From: Clostridiales bacterium
GTDB lineage: Bacteria; Bacillota; Clostridia; Lachnospirales; CAG-274
Length of the DNA: 64,000 nucleotides
Assembly (NCBI GenBank): GCA_018371275.1
Contig: JAHALF010000006.1
Span: forward strand, 1 to 64,000
Direction: 5' to 3'
Shown: in pieces, positions 46,894 through 57,367 of the stretch
Position numbering within the stretch: the stretch's first letter is position 1
Layout: every line of letters starts with the position of its first letter
Made by a program: the position numbers and the translations under genes
Notes under the pieces: generated by a model
Database searches by the model: none
The model's input: the letters and a program-made list of their open reading frames with translations, nothing else
What the model was told of the DNA's origin: nothing

Positions 46894-48270
46894 ATGAAAA
46901 AAGCCGTAGCATATGTTAGAATGTCAACAGATAAACAAGATTATTCTATAGAAAGTCAAAAAAGGACTATAAGAGAATATGCCAAAAAAAATAATTATAA
47001 TATAATAAAATATTTTGAGGACAAAGGTATATCTGGTAGAGATGCAGAAAAAAGACCTGCCTTTATGAGTATGATAGAAGAAAGTAAAAAATGTACTTTT
47101 GATTATGTTCTTATATATGATAGCTCTCGTTTTGCAAGAAACTTAGAACAATCCCTCATATATAAATCTATCCTTAAAAAAAATAACGTAGATTTAATAT
47201 CTATAACAGAGCCTATATTAGATGATGATAGCCAACTTATAGCAGATGCTCTTTTTGGTGCTATGAATGAAATGTACTCTAGAAAACTATCAAAAGTTGT
47301 AAAAAGAGGTATGGCAGAGAAAGCATTAAAAGGGGAATATATATCCTGTGCACCCTATGGATATTTTAAGCCTAAAAATAATCCCCTTATTATAGTAGAA
47401 AAAGAAGCTAATATAGTAAAATATATTTTTAAATTATTTTTAGATGGTAAATCTACTTATGCAATAGCAAAAATACTGAATGAAAACAATATAAAAACAA
47501 AAAAAGGAAATAATATAGATACACGATTTATAAAAAAAATATTAACAAATCCAACATACAAAGGTTATTATAGATTTGAAACAGAAAAAAAGGTTATTTT
47601 AAATAAATCAACTCATATTCCTATAATTGATGAGGTAACCTTTGACAAAGTACAAACTTTATTTAACAATAATGTTAAAAGATTAAATAGTAAAAACAAA
47701 CCATTAGAATATAATAAACATTGGCTTGTTGGCTTAATGAAATGTGTATATTGTAATAACACCTTTGTATATGCAAAATATTATAATAATAGACAAGATA
47801 GATTTAGATGTGGAGGATACACCTGTGGTAAATGTGATAGCTCCTTTTCTATTGGTATATATGATATAGAAGATATTGTTATTAACAAAATAAAAGAAAA
47901 TTATCCAGATAAAAAATACAAAATAAAAAATATAAATGATAACACCCAAAAAAAATATAAATTATTAAAGGATATAGAAAAATATAAAAAAGCTTTAGAA
48001 AAAGCTAAAGACGCTTATTTATTAGAAATAGATACATTAGAAGAATATAAAAACAACAAAGATCTTTTTACAAGTAAAATTAAAGACTTAGAAGAAGAAT
48101 TAAAAAATTTTAAAAACTTAAATAAAAATATAGAAGAAATATCTATATTAAGCATACTAAAAGGTAATTATGATATGGTGCTAAAAAATAAGCTAGCCAA
48201 ACTAGTTATAAATAAAATATTAATAGATGGTAAAAAGAGAAAAATTAAAATAATCTTTAATGGATATTAA
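46894..48270 (+). CDS. Large serine recombinase
   Basis: 458 residues. N-terminal resolvase domain with catalytic S11 (YVRMSTDKQ) and the conserved Arg of YDSSRFARN. Then comes a Recombinase domain (about 165-260, KGEYISCAPYGYFKP ... ILTNPTYKGYY), a zinc ribbon (MKCVYC, GGYTCGKC; about 285-320) and a C-terminal coiled coil (about 345-410). This is the layout of phage-type and sporulation-element integrases such as SpoIVCA, catalysing directional att-site recombination. AGGAG precedes the ATG. Its last 11 bases overlap the first codons of the downstream coat-like frame, so the end of the gene practically coincides with the end of the inserted DNA. Confidence 0.92.
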   Translation: MKKAVAYVRMSTDKQDYSIESQKRTIREYAKKNNYNIIKYFEDKGISGRDAEKRPAFMSMIEESKKCTFDYVLIYDSSRFARNLEQSLIYKSILKKNNVDLISITEPILDDDSQLIADALFGAMNEMYSRKLSKVVKRGMAEKALKGEYISCAPYGYFKPKNNPLIIVEKEANIVKYIFKLFLDGKSTYAIAKILNENNIKTKKGNNIDTRFIKKILTNPTYKGYYRFETEKKVILNKSTHIPIIDEVTFDKVQTLFNNNVKRLNSKNKPLEYNKHWLVGLMKCVYCNNTFVYAKYYNNRQDRFRCGGYTCGKCDSSFSIGIYDIEDIVINKIKENYPDKKYKIKNINDNTQKKYKLLKDIEKYKKALEKAKDAYLLEIDTLEEYKNNKDLFTSKIKDLEEELKNFKNLNKNIEEISILSILKGNYDMVLKNKLAKLVINKILIDGKKRKIKIIFNGY

Positions 48271-49102
48271 AATATGTTGTATTCTATTACATTATAGACA
48301 ACAAGACTGCCTTACAAGTGATGTATTAGGACCTGCTAGAGCTGAGTGCTTTACTCATCTTGGCAACAAAACTATACAAGAAGGGGATATTATAGACCCG
48401 CCTTCTAATGCCGCTAGTGTTTCTATGGAAAACTTAAGAGTAAAAAGAGTTATTGTATCAGATAAAGAACCTAATCCATTTAAAAATGGTTTTTGGGATA
48501 TAACTTTAAAATATGTATTTGTATATAAATTAATTTTTAGAGAATCTGATGGAACAATTATTGGTAAAGTACATGCTAACAGTATATTTACTAAAAAAGT
48601 AACATTATTTGGTTCTATTGGTACAGAGATTTCTATATCTACTGATTTATTTAACCAAAATGGTTCTGGTTGTAGTGAACTTAACTCTGATCCATTCGTT
48701 TTAATAGAATCTAAAGCAGTTGCTCTTGGTGCTGAACTTAGATTTTTAAATAGACAATGCTGCTGTGGAGATGAAGCATTAGAACCAACAGAAGTAGGTA
48801 TTACTATTGGTCTATTTACAATTATAAAATTATTTAGACTTGTAAACCTTTCTGTATTATCAAGAGGTTTCTGTATACCAAAAGAATGTGAAAACATTTC
48901 TCCACTTAACCCTTGTGAATTCTTTGATAGCTTAGATTTCCCTATGGACATTTTTGCTCCACCTCAAAAAAGAGAATTTTTAGCAGGTATTAGTGGTAAT
49001 ATTCCAAATACAACAGAAAATAACAATAACAGCTGTAATAATGGCTGTGGTTGTAACAATAGCTGTGGTTGTGGTAGCTGTGGCAGTTGTAACCTTAGAT
49101 AA
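48260..49102 (+). CDS. Conserved Cys-rich, probable spore-surface protein; 5' end disrupted
   Basis: The frame gives up to 280 residues. From about residue 14 (QQDCLTSDVLGPARAECF) onward it reads like an intact conserved clostridial protein: DIIDPPSNAASVSMENLRVKRV, DKEPNPFKNGFWDITLKYVF, SIFTKKVTLFGSIGTEI, a CCCGDE block, and a tail of Cys-Gly-Asn repeats typical of coat or exosporium proteins. The only ATG in frame (48260) lies inside the recombinase gene with no ribosome binding site, and no ATG, GTG or TTG follows before the conserved part. The first few natural codons therefore appear to be missing and replaced by recombinase DNA. Spore-coat role is inferred from the Cys-rich tail. Confidence 0.7.
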   Translation: MDIKICCILLHYRQQDCLTSDVLGPARAECFTHLGNKTIQEGDIIDPPSNAASVSMENLRVKRVIVSDKEPNPFKNGFWDITLKYVFVYKLIFRESDGTIIGKVHANSIFTKKVTLFGSIGTEISISTDLFNQNGSGCSELNSDPFVLIESKAVALGAELRFLNRQCCCGDEALEPTEVGITIGLFTIIKLFRLVNLSVLSRGFCIPKECENISPLNPCEFFDSLDFPMDIFAPPQKREFLAGISGNIPNTTENNNNSCNNGCGCNNSCGCGSCGSCNLR

Positions 49103-49105
49103 TAT

Positions 49106-49136
49106 AAAAAGCAGTAGATTTTATCTACTGCTTTTT
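49106..49136 (+). terminator. Terminator after the coat-like gene
   Basis: 14-bp perfect arms (49106-49119 and 49123-49136, core GCAGTAGAT) with a 3-base loop and T-run. Confidence 0.9.
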
Positions 49137-49355
49137 ATATTACAAACATATAGTAAAAGGCTATAAATAAATACTATTATAATATTTTTACAATTTTTTA
49201 TAATTATCAGACATATATATATACAATATAAATAATAAATATTCTTATATATATTTATTTATATTTATTATTGAAAAAACTAATATTTATACTCATTTTG
49301 ATAATAAAAATTTTATAAAATTTATCTAAACTTTTTATATTTTACCATTTTTACC
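49137..49355. other. AT-rich intergenic region
   Basis: About 220 bp with no reading frame, repeat or RNA structure that I could support. It precedes the promoter of the SLH gene. Confidence 0.5.
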
Positions 49356-49384
49356 TTGAAATTTGATATAAATTAAGTTATAAT
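49356..49384 (+). promoter_or_regulatory. sigma-A promoter of the SLH-M23 operon
   Basis: TTGAAA (49356-49361), 17-base spacer, TATAAT (49379-49384), 53 bp ahead of the start. Confidence 0.75.
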
Positions 49385-49437
49385 TGTTACAAATATATTA
49401 CAAAAATTAAAATTCCTTTACAATTAAGGAGGACTAT

Positions 49438-51303
49438 ATGAATAACCTTAAAAAAATATTAGCTATATTGGGTACCACTACTTTTCTATTGCTTAATTAT
49501 GTAAATGTATATGCTAATATTTTTAATGATGTAGACCCGAGTAATATAGCATATCCTTCAATAGAAAAAATATCTAAACTTGGTATTATAGTAGGTGATT
49601 TACAAGGTAATTTTAACCCAGATAATTATGTTAGTAAGTTTGATGCTATTAAAATTTTATCAAAACTTATTAAAAACAATAACAATATTAATATAAGCGA
49701 AAGCAAATATAATAACATTGTATTAGAATATGATAAAAAATATTCTCGTTGGGACAGTTCTGCTAATTCATCCTTAGTTATTATGTTAGAAAATGGCATA
49801 TTAAATGAAAATGAACTAAACAATTTTATTGTAATAGATAAAAATAACAAAGAACAAATAAGAGCTTTATCTAATGAAGAAATATCACTATTTTTAGTCA
49901 AAATAGATGGTAAAGAAGATATTGTTAATAATATGTCTTTTCAAAAAACTTTTAAAGATGAAAACGATATTAGTCCTGATAAAGTTAAGGCTTGTTATTA
50001 TATGGATAGTATTAATATAGTACCTTCAAAAGATGATACCTTTTTACCTAAAAATGCTGTTACTAGAGCTAATTTAGCTATTATATTAGATAAGTTTTTG
50101 CAATATACAAATATAGACTTAAATGTACAAACTAATAATTTTGAATATTTAGACTATAATAACATACAAACTAGATTTGTTACAATAGAAAAAATTTTTG
50201 ATAAAAATTTTTCTATACAAGTAAAAATAGGCAATGAAACTAAAATATATCCTGTTGAAGAAAATGCTTTTATATATATAGATGGTATTTCTTCAGATTT
50301 AGCTAATGTAAAACCTAATAGTAACGCTGAAATCACTATAAAAGATAATATTATTAATAAAATAGATATAAAAAGTAATTTAAAAATAAATAATATTGAA
50401 GATAATAACTCTGAAAAAATTTATGGTATAATAAAAAATATTTCCGATGACAGTATAGGCATTTCTTACAAAGAAGTAGATGATAATGGTTTTTATAGCA
50501 AAGAAAAAATTGATATTATTCCTTTATCATCTGATTATAAAATAACAAAAAATGGAATTATTGTTAGCGATTTAAAAGAAAATAATTTAGCTACTGTTAT
50601 ATTGGAAAACAAAAAAGCTAAACAAATCATATTAGAAGATGACAACACAATATTCATTGGTAAAATTATAGAGAAATCTAAAGATAAAATAACAATAAAA
50701 ACTACTGATGATAAAATATTTGAAATTGGCTTTTTAGAAAATGCAAAAATAATAAGAAATGATAAAGAATGTTCTATTAAAGACTTAAAAATAGGAGATA
50801 CAGTAAATGTTAATATAAAAAATGATAAAATATCTAAAATAGATTCTAATGGCAGTAAAACTAAAATACAAGGTATTGTAAAATCTATTAAAATAAATAA
50901 CACTTCATCTATTATAGAAATAGAAGATAATAAAAATAATTCTCATACATACTATGCTAATAACTTTACAACAGATATTTATTCTATAAGAATATTAGAT
51001 AGTGTTAGCTTATATTTGGATAGCTCAGAAATATATGCAATAGATATTCTATCAAGAAAATACAACAAAAACTTTAGTGGTGAAATAATTGACATTAATG
51101 ATGACTTTATAACAATTTTTACACAAGATGTAACTGGTAAGTACACTACTTCAGTTTTTATAAATAAAGATACTATATTTTTTGATTATGAAAAGTTAGA
51201 ACCTATTTCCACCAAAGATTTAAAAAAAGGATATAAAGTTTATGTAGTTTTAAATGACAATATAAATAATATAGCATCTAACATAAATATAGTATCAAAA
51301 TAA
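49438..51303 (+). CDS. SLH-domain surface protein with repeated beta domains
   Basis: 621 residues. Signal peptide 1-27 (ends VYA-N). N-terminal SLH domains (FNDVDPSNIAYPSIEKISKLGIIVG at about 30-75, a degenerate middle copy, and DKVKACYYMDSINIVPSKDDTFLPKNAVTRANLAIILDKF at about 180-220). Residues 235-620 contain repeated K-I-D/G-D-x-V strand units, e.g. VIGKIIEKSKDKITIKT-like stretches, that look like tandem small beta domains. SLH at the N-terminus instead of the C-terminus is common for S-layer and wall enzymes. AAGGAGG precedes the ATG. Followed after 14 bp by the M23 peptidase gene in one operon. Confidence 0.85.
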   Translation: MNNLKKILAILGTTTFLLLNYVNVYANIFNDVDPSNIAYPSIEKISKLGIIVGDLQGNFNPDNYVSKFDAIKILSKLIKNNNNINISESKYNNIVLEYDKKYSRWDSSANSSLVIMLENGILNENELNNFIVIDKNNKEQIRALSNEEISLFLVKIDGKEDIVNNMSFQKTFKDENDISPDKVKACYYMDSINIVPSKDDTFLPKNAVTRANLAIILDKFLQYTNIDLNVQTNNFEYLDYNNIQTRFVTIEKIFDKNFSIQVKIGNETKIYPVEENAFIYIDGISSDLANVKPNSNAEITIKDNIINKIDIKSNLKINNIEDNNSEKIYGIIKNISDDSIGISYKEVDDNGFYSKEKIDIIPLSSDYKITKNGIIVSDLKENNLATVILENKKAKQIILEDDNTIFIGKIIEKSKDKITIKTTDDKIFEIGFLENAKIIRNDKECSIKDLKIGDTVNVNIKNDKISKIDSNGSKTKIQGIVKSIKINNTSSIIEIEDNKNNSHTYYANNFTTDIYSIRILDSVSLYLDSSEIYAIDILSRKYNKNFSGEIIDINDDFITIFTQDVTGKYTTSVFINKDTIFFDYEKLEPISTKDLKKGYKVYVVLNDNINNIASNINIVSK

Positions 51304-51317
51304 AAATGGAGGTTTTT

Positions 51318-52967
51318 ATGTCTGTTAATGTTAATAAGGAAAGTTCTTATAATGATAATTCATCTAATGAAAATAACAATAATATAATAGAGTTTCCTTT
51401 TAAAAATAACAAATTAAATTTTAAAGAAGTAAATATTGTTACTGTTAACAATAAAAATACAAATAATACAACTATTAATAAAAAAGAAAATATTTTTTTA
51501 CAATTAAAAAATAGTATAATAAACAAATTTTATTCTGTAGAAGATAAAGAAACAAAATTAGAACCGCGTACAAACTCAAATAATATTATTTCCTTTAATA
51601 ACCTAAATAAAGGTGATAATAGCAAATTACCACCTAAACCAATTGCTCTTACTGTTTTAGGGATTATATTAATAGGAATTGTTATATGGGCATTAACACA
51701 TAAAAATGCTCAAGAAATATATGTAGGAGGTAAGTCAGTTGGTATAATAAAACTATCAAAAGAAGACATACAAACTCCTGAACAACTTAAAGAACTTGCA
51801 CTATCTAGCTTATCAGAAAAAACTGGCGCTAAAGTTGAAGTAAATGAAGATGTTATATTTAAACCAGTTAGAGCATCTAAAGATGAAATTTTATCTATAT
51901 CAGATGCAGCTAAAAAAGTGTCTGCAAATTTTACTTTTAAAGTAGAGGCATCTATTATAACAGTTGATGGACAACCTATAGCAACTGTAAAAAATGAAGA
52001 AGAGGCTAATAAAATTTTAAATAGTATAAAAAATAAATATGTAAATAAAGAAGTAAGACAACTTTCAGAACCTTCTTTTGTACAAAATGTAAAAATAGAA
52101 AATAAATATGTAAGAGAAGAAGATATTTTAACTAATGAAAAAGCTTTATCAGCATTGACAGCTAATAAAGATCAAGGTAAAGAACATGAAATTAAAGAAG
52201 GGGATACACTTTTTGAAATAGCAATAAATAATGATATGTCTTTACAAGAACTTTTAAAATCAAATCCTAATCTTACTGAAACAACTCCACTTAAAATAGG
52301 AAGTAAAGTTAAGCTTGTCGTTCCTGTTCCTTTATTATCTGTTATAACTTATGAAGAAGCAGTTTATAATCAAGCAATACCTAAAACAATAGAAACTATA
52401 AAAAATGATAAAGAGTATAAAACATATAAAAAAGTTATATCTACTGGTAAAGATGGTAGCAAACAAGTTACAGCAAAAATAACAAAAGTTAATGGTGTAG
52501 AAGAAAAAAGAGATGTTATCTCTGAAAAAGTATTAGTTCAACCTGTTGTAGAAAAAGTTGAAGTTGGTACATTAAATACTCCACCTAAAAAAGCAATTGG
52601 TAACTTTATCTATCCTGTTAGAGGAAGATTTACATCCGGATATGGTCCTAGATGGGGTACAACACATAAAGGTATAGACCTTGCTTGCCCTGCTGGAACA
52701 CCTATAAAAGCCTCTGATGGAGGCAAAGTAGTATTTTCTGGCTGGAACAGTGGTGGATATGGATATATGGTTAAAATAGACCACGGAAATGGTTATCAAA
52801 CTATATATGGACATAACAGCAAAAATGCTGTATCTGTTGGACAACAAGTTGCTCAAGGTGAAATTATAGGATACGTTGGTAGCACTGGTGATAGCACTGG
52901 TAACCATGTACATTTTGAAGTTATTCAAAATGGTATATCAAAAAATCCTTTAAACTTCTTAAAATAA
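51318..52967 (+). CDS. Membrane-anchored LysM-G5-M23 peptidoglycan endopeptidase
   Basis: 549 residues. A polar Asn-rich cytoplasmic part (1-105) precedes one membrane helix (about 112-130, IALTVLGIILIGIVIWAL). Outside are a LysM domain (about 285-332, HEIKEGDTLFEIAINNDMSLQELLKSNPN), a G5 domain (about 345-425) and an M23 metallopeptidase (about 435-549). The last has the zinc ligands of HKGIDLA and HVHFE and the GYGPRWG block. It would cut peptide crosslinks in the wall, as SpoIIQ/DipM-like proteins do. A frame from the ATG at 51306 would include the GGAGG site; the ATG at 51318 follows it by five bases. Confidence 0.92.
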   Translation: MSVNVNKESSYNDNSSNENNNNIIEFPFKNNKLNFKEVNIVTVNNKNTNNTTINKKENIFLQLKNSIINKFYSVEDKETKLEPRTNSNNIISFNNLNKGDNSKLPPKPIALTVLGIILIGIVIWALTHKNAQEIYVGGKSVGIIKLSKEDIQTPEQLKELALSSLSEKTGAKVEVNEDVIFKPVRASKDEILSISDAAKKVSANFTFKVEASIITVDGQPIATVKNEEEANKILNSIKNKYVNKEVRQLSEPSFVQNVKIENKYVREEDILTNEKALSALTANKDQGKEHEIKEGDTLFEIAINNDMSLQELLKSNPNLTETTPLKIGSKVKLVVPVPLLSVITYEEAVYNQAIPKTIETIKNDKEYKTYKKVISTGKDGSKQVTAKITKVNGVEEKRDVISEKVLVQPVVEKVEVGTLNTPPKKAIGNFIYPVRGRFTSGYGPRWGTTHKGIDLACPAGTPIKASDGGKVVFSGWNSGGYGYMVKIDHGNGYQTIYGHNSKNAVSVGQQVAQGEIIGYVGSTGDSTGNHVHFEVIQNGISKNPLNFLK

Positions 52968-52972
52968 AGTAT

Positions 52973-53004
52973 AAAAAGGTTATAGAATATTCTATAACCT
53001 TTTT
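52973..53004. terminator. Bidirectional terminator between M23 gene and dnaJ
   Basis: A perfect 32-nt palindrome with A-run and T-run ends between converging genes. Confidence 0.9.
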
Positions 53005-53009
53005 ATATT

Positions 53010-54155
53010 TTAATCGAAATGTTTTTTAACTTTATCAAAGAAATTTTCTTTTTTAACATTTGGAACAGAACCATCTTGTGATGCAAACTGCATAAGAAGT
53101 TCTTTTTGATGGTCACTAATCTTTGTAGGCACAACTACTTTAAATTTTATAATTTCATCTCCTCTTAATTTAGGATTACGTACATTAAATACACCCTTAT
53201 TTTTAAGAGTAACTGTTGTCTCTGGCTGTGTACCTGCCTTTACAGTATAATTTTCTTCTCCATCTATTGTAGGTATTTTTATCTCGTCACCTAAAGTTGC
53301 TTGTACAATAGATATAGGAACTTCTACATATATATCATTATTTTGCCTTATAAAAGTTTTATGTGGTCTAATACTAATAGCTACAAGTAAATCTCCATTA
53401 GGACCGCCCTTTTCACCAGGAGCACCCATACCCGCCTTTCTAATACTTTGTCCTTCATTTATGCCTTTTGGTATATCAACTGTTATATTTTTTGTTTTTC
53501 TAACTTTACCTTTACCACTACATACTGTACAAGGATCTTTTATTATTTTACCTTCTCCATGACAAGTTCTACACTCTATAACAGTAGTCATAGAACCAAA
53601 CATTGTCTGTTGCATAACTCTTTCTTGACCAGAGCCACCGCAAGTTTTACAAGTTTCAGCATGTGTGCCAGGTTTAGCACCAGACCCATTACAAGTATCA
53701 CATTTATCATCTGCTTGGAAAGATATTTCTTTCTTACAACCAAAAACAGCTTCTTCAAAATCTATTGTAAGGTTATATTGTAAATCTGCACCTCTTGATG
53801 GTCCTCTTCTTCTTTTTGATGAACCCCCACCAAATATATCTGAAAAGCCTCCACCACCAAAGAAACTTTCAAAAATATCTCCCATATCCATACCAGAGAA
53901 ATTACCACCACCAGAAAACCCTCCAGCACCTTCAAATGCAGAATGACCAAATTGGTCATATGTTTGTCTTTTCTTTTCATCACTAAGAACTTCATATGCC
54001 TCTGTTGCTTCCTTAAATTTAGATTCTGCTTCTTGGTTATTAGGATTAGCATCTGGGTGGTATTTTTTAGCAAGTTTTCTATATGCTTTTTTTATATCAG
54101 CATCTGTTGCACCTTTATTTAATCCTAAAACTTCATAATAATCTCTTTTTGCCAA
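53010..54155 (-). CDS. dnaJ: Co-chaperone DnaJ
   Basis: Hsp40 that delivers substrates to DnaK and stimulates its ATPase. J domain with HPD ([10 protein letters not shown]), a Gly/Phe-rich region (about 75-125) and four CxxCxGxG zinc repeats ([32 protein letters not shown]) make it a type I DnaJ of 381 residues. The longest frame begins with a GTG at 54164, but that GTG is in the AGGTGA ribosome binding site. The TTG at 54155 gives [10 protein letters not shown], the universal DnaJ N-terminus, so TTG is the true start. It is separated from dnaK by an opposite-strand gene. Confidence 0.97.
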   Translation of the reverse strand: MAKRDYYEVLGLNKGATDADIKKAYRKLAKKYHPDANPNNQEAESKFKEATEAYEVLSDEKKRQTYDQFGHSAFEGAGGFSGGGNFSGMDMGDIFESFFGGGGFSDIFGGGSSKRRRGPSRGADLQYNLTIDFEEAVFGCKKEISFQADDKCDTCNGSGAKPGTHAETCKTCGGSGQERVMQQTMFGSMTTVIECRTCHGEGKIIKDPCTVCSGKGKVRKTKNITVDIPKGINEGQSIRKAGMGAPGEKGGPNGDLLVAISIRPHKTFIRQNNDIYVEVPISIVQATLGDEIKIPTIDGEENYTVKAGTQPETTVTLKNKGVFNVRNPKLRGDEIIKFKVVVPTKISDHQKELLMQFASQDGSVPNVKKENFFDKVKKHFD

Positions 54156-54170
54156 TTTTTTCACCTACCA

Positions 54171-54198
54171 ATTATATTTTTAATGACTATTTTATCAA
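54171..54198 (-). promoter_or_regulatory. Possible dnaJ promoter
   Basis: TTGATA (54193-54198), 16-base spacer, TATAAT (54171-54176) on the minus strand. The transcription start would fall almost on the AGGTGA site, giving a very short leader. No CIRCE lies here. Confidence 0.35.
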
Positions 54199-54232
54199 AA
54201 TATAGTAAAATATTATTAAGAAAGGAGCAATT

Positions 54233-54877
54233 ATGAAAATTTTTTTTAATTATATTTTAACTATATTTACAAGTATTTTATTTAACTACATATTTGTCTT
54301 TATTGCAGTAATATTTCTATTATTTAATAAAAATTTTTACTATTTACATATTAAATATTTAGATTTACCTAAAAATACTGGATATTCTTTAGATAATATA
54401 ATTCTAAATTATAATGCTATGATAGATTATTTAATACCATTTTCAGATAAAACTTTTTATTTACCATCTTTACCTTATTCCCAAGAAGGTAAAATACATT
54501 TTGAAGAAGTTAAAGATATATTTAATACTATGTCTTTAATATGTATATTAATTGCAATAATATTAACTTTAATATTATACTACTACTATAAGAAAAAAGA
54601 CAGCATATTTTTAAAAAAATGTTCAATAAGTTCTATTATAATAACTATTTTTATATGTTTAATAGGATATATAAATTTTGATAAATCTTTTACAATATTT
54701 CATAAAATATTTTTTAATAATAATTATTGGGTATTTGATACTAAAAAAGACCCTATTATAAATATACTACCTCAAGAATTTTTTAGAAATTGTAGTATCC
54801 TTATTTTTATTTTTACAGTAATAGGCTCTATAGGCTTATATTTAATATACAAGCTCATAAATAAAAACCTTAAATAA
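54233..54877 (+). CDS. TIGR01906/DUF1461 membrane protein, Lit-like lipoprotein transacylase
   Basis: 214 residues with four membrane helices (about 7-33, 97-117, 128-146, 190-210). The pattern NYNAMIDYL, SQEGKIHFEEVKDIF, then FDKSFTIFHKIFFNNNYWVFDTKKDPIINILPQEFF is characteristic of the TIGR01906/DUF1461 family. Some members (Lit of enterococci and bacilli) move an acyl chain within lipoproteins to make the lyso form that evades TLR2. The assignment rests on motif memory, so activity is inferred. GGAG precedes the ATG. It lies antisense between dnaK and dnaJ. Confidence 0.75.
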   Translation: MKIFFNYILTIFTSILFNYIFVFIAVIFLLFNKNFYYLHIKYLDLPKNTGYSLDNIILNYNAMIDYLIPFSDKTFYLPSLPYSQEGKIHFEEVKDIFNTMSLICILIAIILTLILYYYYKKKDSIFLKKCSISSIIITIFICLIGYINFDKSFTIFHKIFFNNNYWVFDTKKDPIINILPQEFFRNCSILIFIFTVIGSIGLYLIYKLINKNLK

Positions 54878-54884
54878 TGTTTTA

Positions 54885-54911
54885 CCCTCTAGCCATAGCT
54901 AGAGGGCCTTT
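54885..54911 (+). terminator. Terminator of the Lit-like gene
   Basis: Stem CCCTCTAGC (54885-54893) with its complement at 54898-54906, loop CATA, then CCTTTTT. The T-run exists only on the plus strand, so dnaK transcription from the other side is not clearly stopped. Confidence 0.8.
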
Positions 54912-54923
54912 TTAATTTATATA

Positions 54924-56792
<1,869 letters not shown>

Positions 56793-57350
56793 TTAATTTG
56801 CAACTTTAACCATACTAGGACGTATTATTTTATCCTTATATTTATAACCTTTTTGCATAACTTCTGCTACTACATTTTCGCCAAAGCTATCATCATCTAC
56901 GTGTAAAACAGCATTGTGTATATTAGGATCAAAGTTTTCTCCAACACCTGCAACTTCTTCTACACCCATATTTTTAAAAGTTTCTACCATTTGATTAAAT
57001 ATCATATCTATACCTTTAAACATAGCACTATTTTTATCTTCTTCTGGTGTAGATAAAATAGCTCTTTCAAAGTTATCAAGAATAGGCAAAAGCTTTTCTA
57101 TTGTATCTCTAGCACCATTTTCATACATAGAAGCTTTTTCTACATTAGTTCTTTTTCTAAAGTTATCAAATTCTGCCATACTTCTTTGTAATTTATCTAA
57201 ATAGTCTTTAGAAGATGATTCTGCTTTTTCAAGCTTTAATTTTAATTGTTCTAACTCATTTACTTCTTCTTTGCTTTCTTCTATTGCTTCATCAATAGTT
57301 TCTTCTATTTCTTCATTATTATCTACATTTTGTTCAATATCTTTTTCCAT
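56793..57350 (-). CDS. grpE: Nucleotide exchange factor GrpE
   Basis: 185 residues. Very acidic N-terminal segment (about 1-40), long dimer coiled coil (about 45-95), and the C-terminal beta wing (VEEVAGVGENFDPNIHNAVLHVDDD ... VMQKGYKYKDKIIRPSMVKVAN). The longest frame starts at a TTG at 57371 inside the preceding ribosome binding region; the ATG at 57350 follows AAAGGA by seven bases and is preferred. It lies 17 bp from the hrcA stop. Confidence 0.96.
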   Translation of the reverse strand: MEKDIEQNVDNNEEIEETIDEAIEESKEEVNELEQLKLKLEKAESSSKDYLDKLQRSMAEFDNFRKRTNVEKASMYENGARDTIEKLLPILDNFERAILSTPEEDKNSAMFKGIDMIFNQMVETFKNMGVEEVAGVGENFDPNIHNAVLHVDDDSFGENVVAEVMQKGYKYKDKIIRPSMVKVAN

Positions 57351-57367
57351 TATTTTTTCCTTTCCCC

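Noticed and set aside
43944..48281. 9-mer TATGTTGTA occurs at 43944-43952 and at the recombinase-coat junction (48273-48281), as if it were the att core of a 4.3-kb element
   Set aside because: Joining the two copies in silico gives a coat frame that opens after a TAA at 43928-43930 and contains no start codon, so the gene is not restored; a 9-mer is also likely by chance in this AT-rich DNA.
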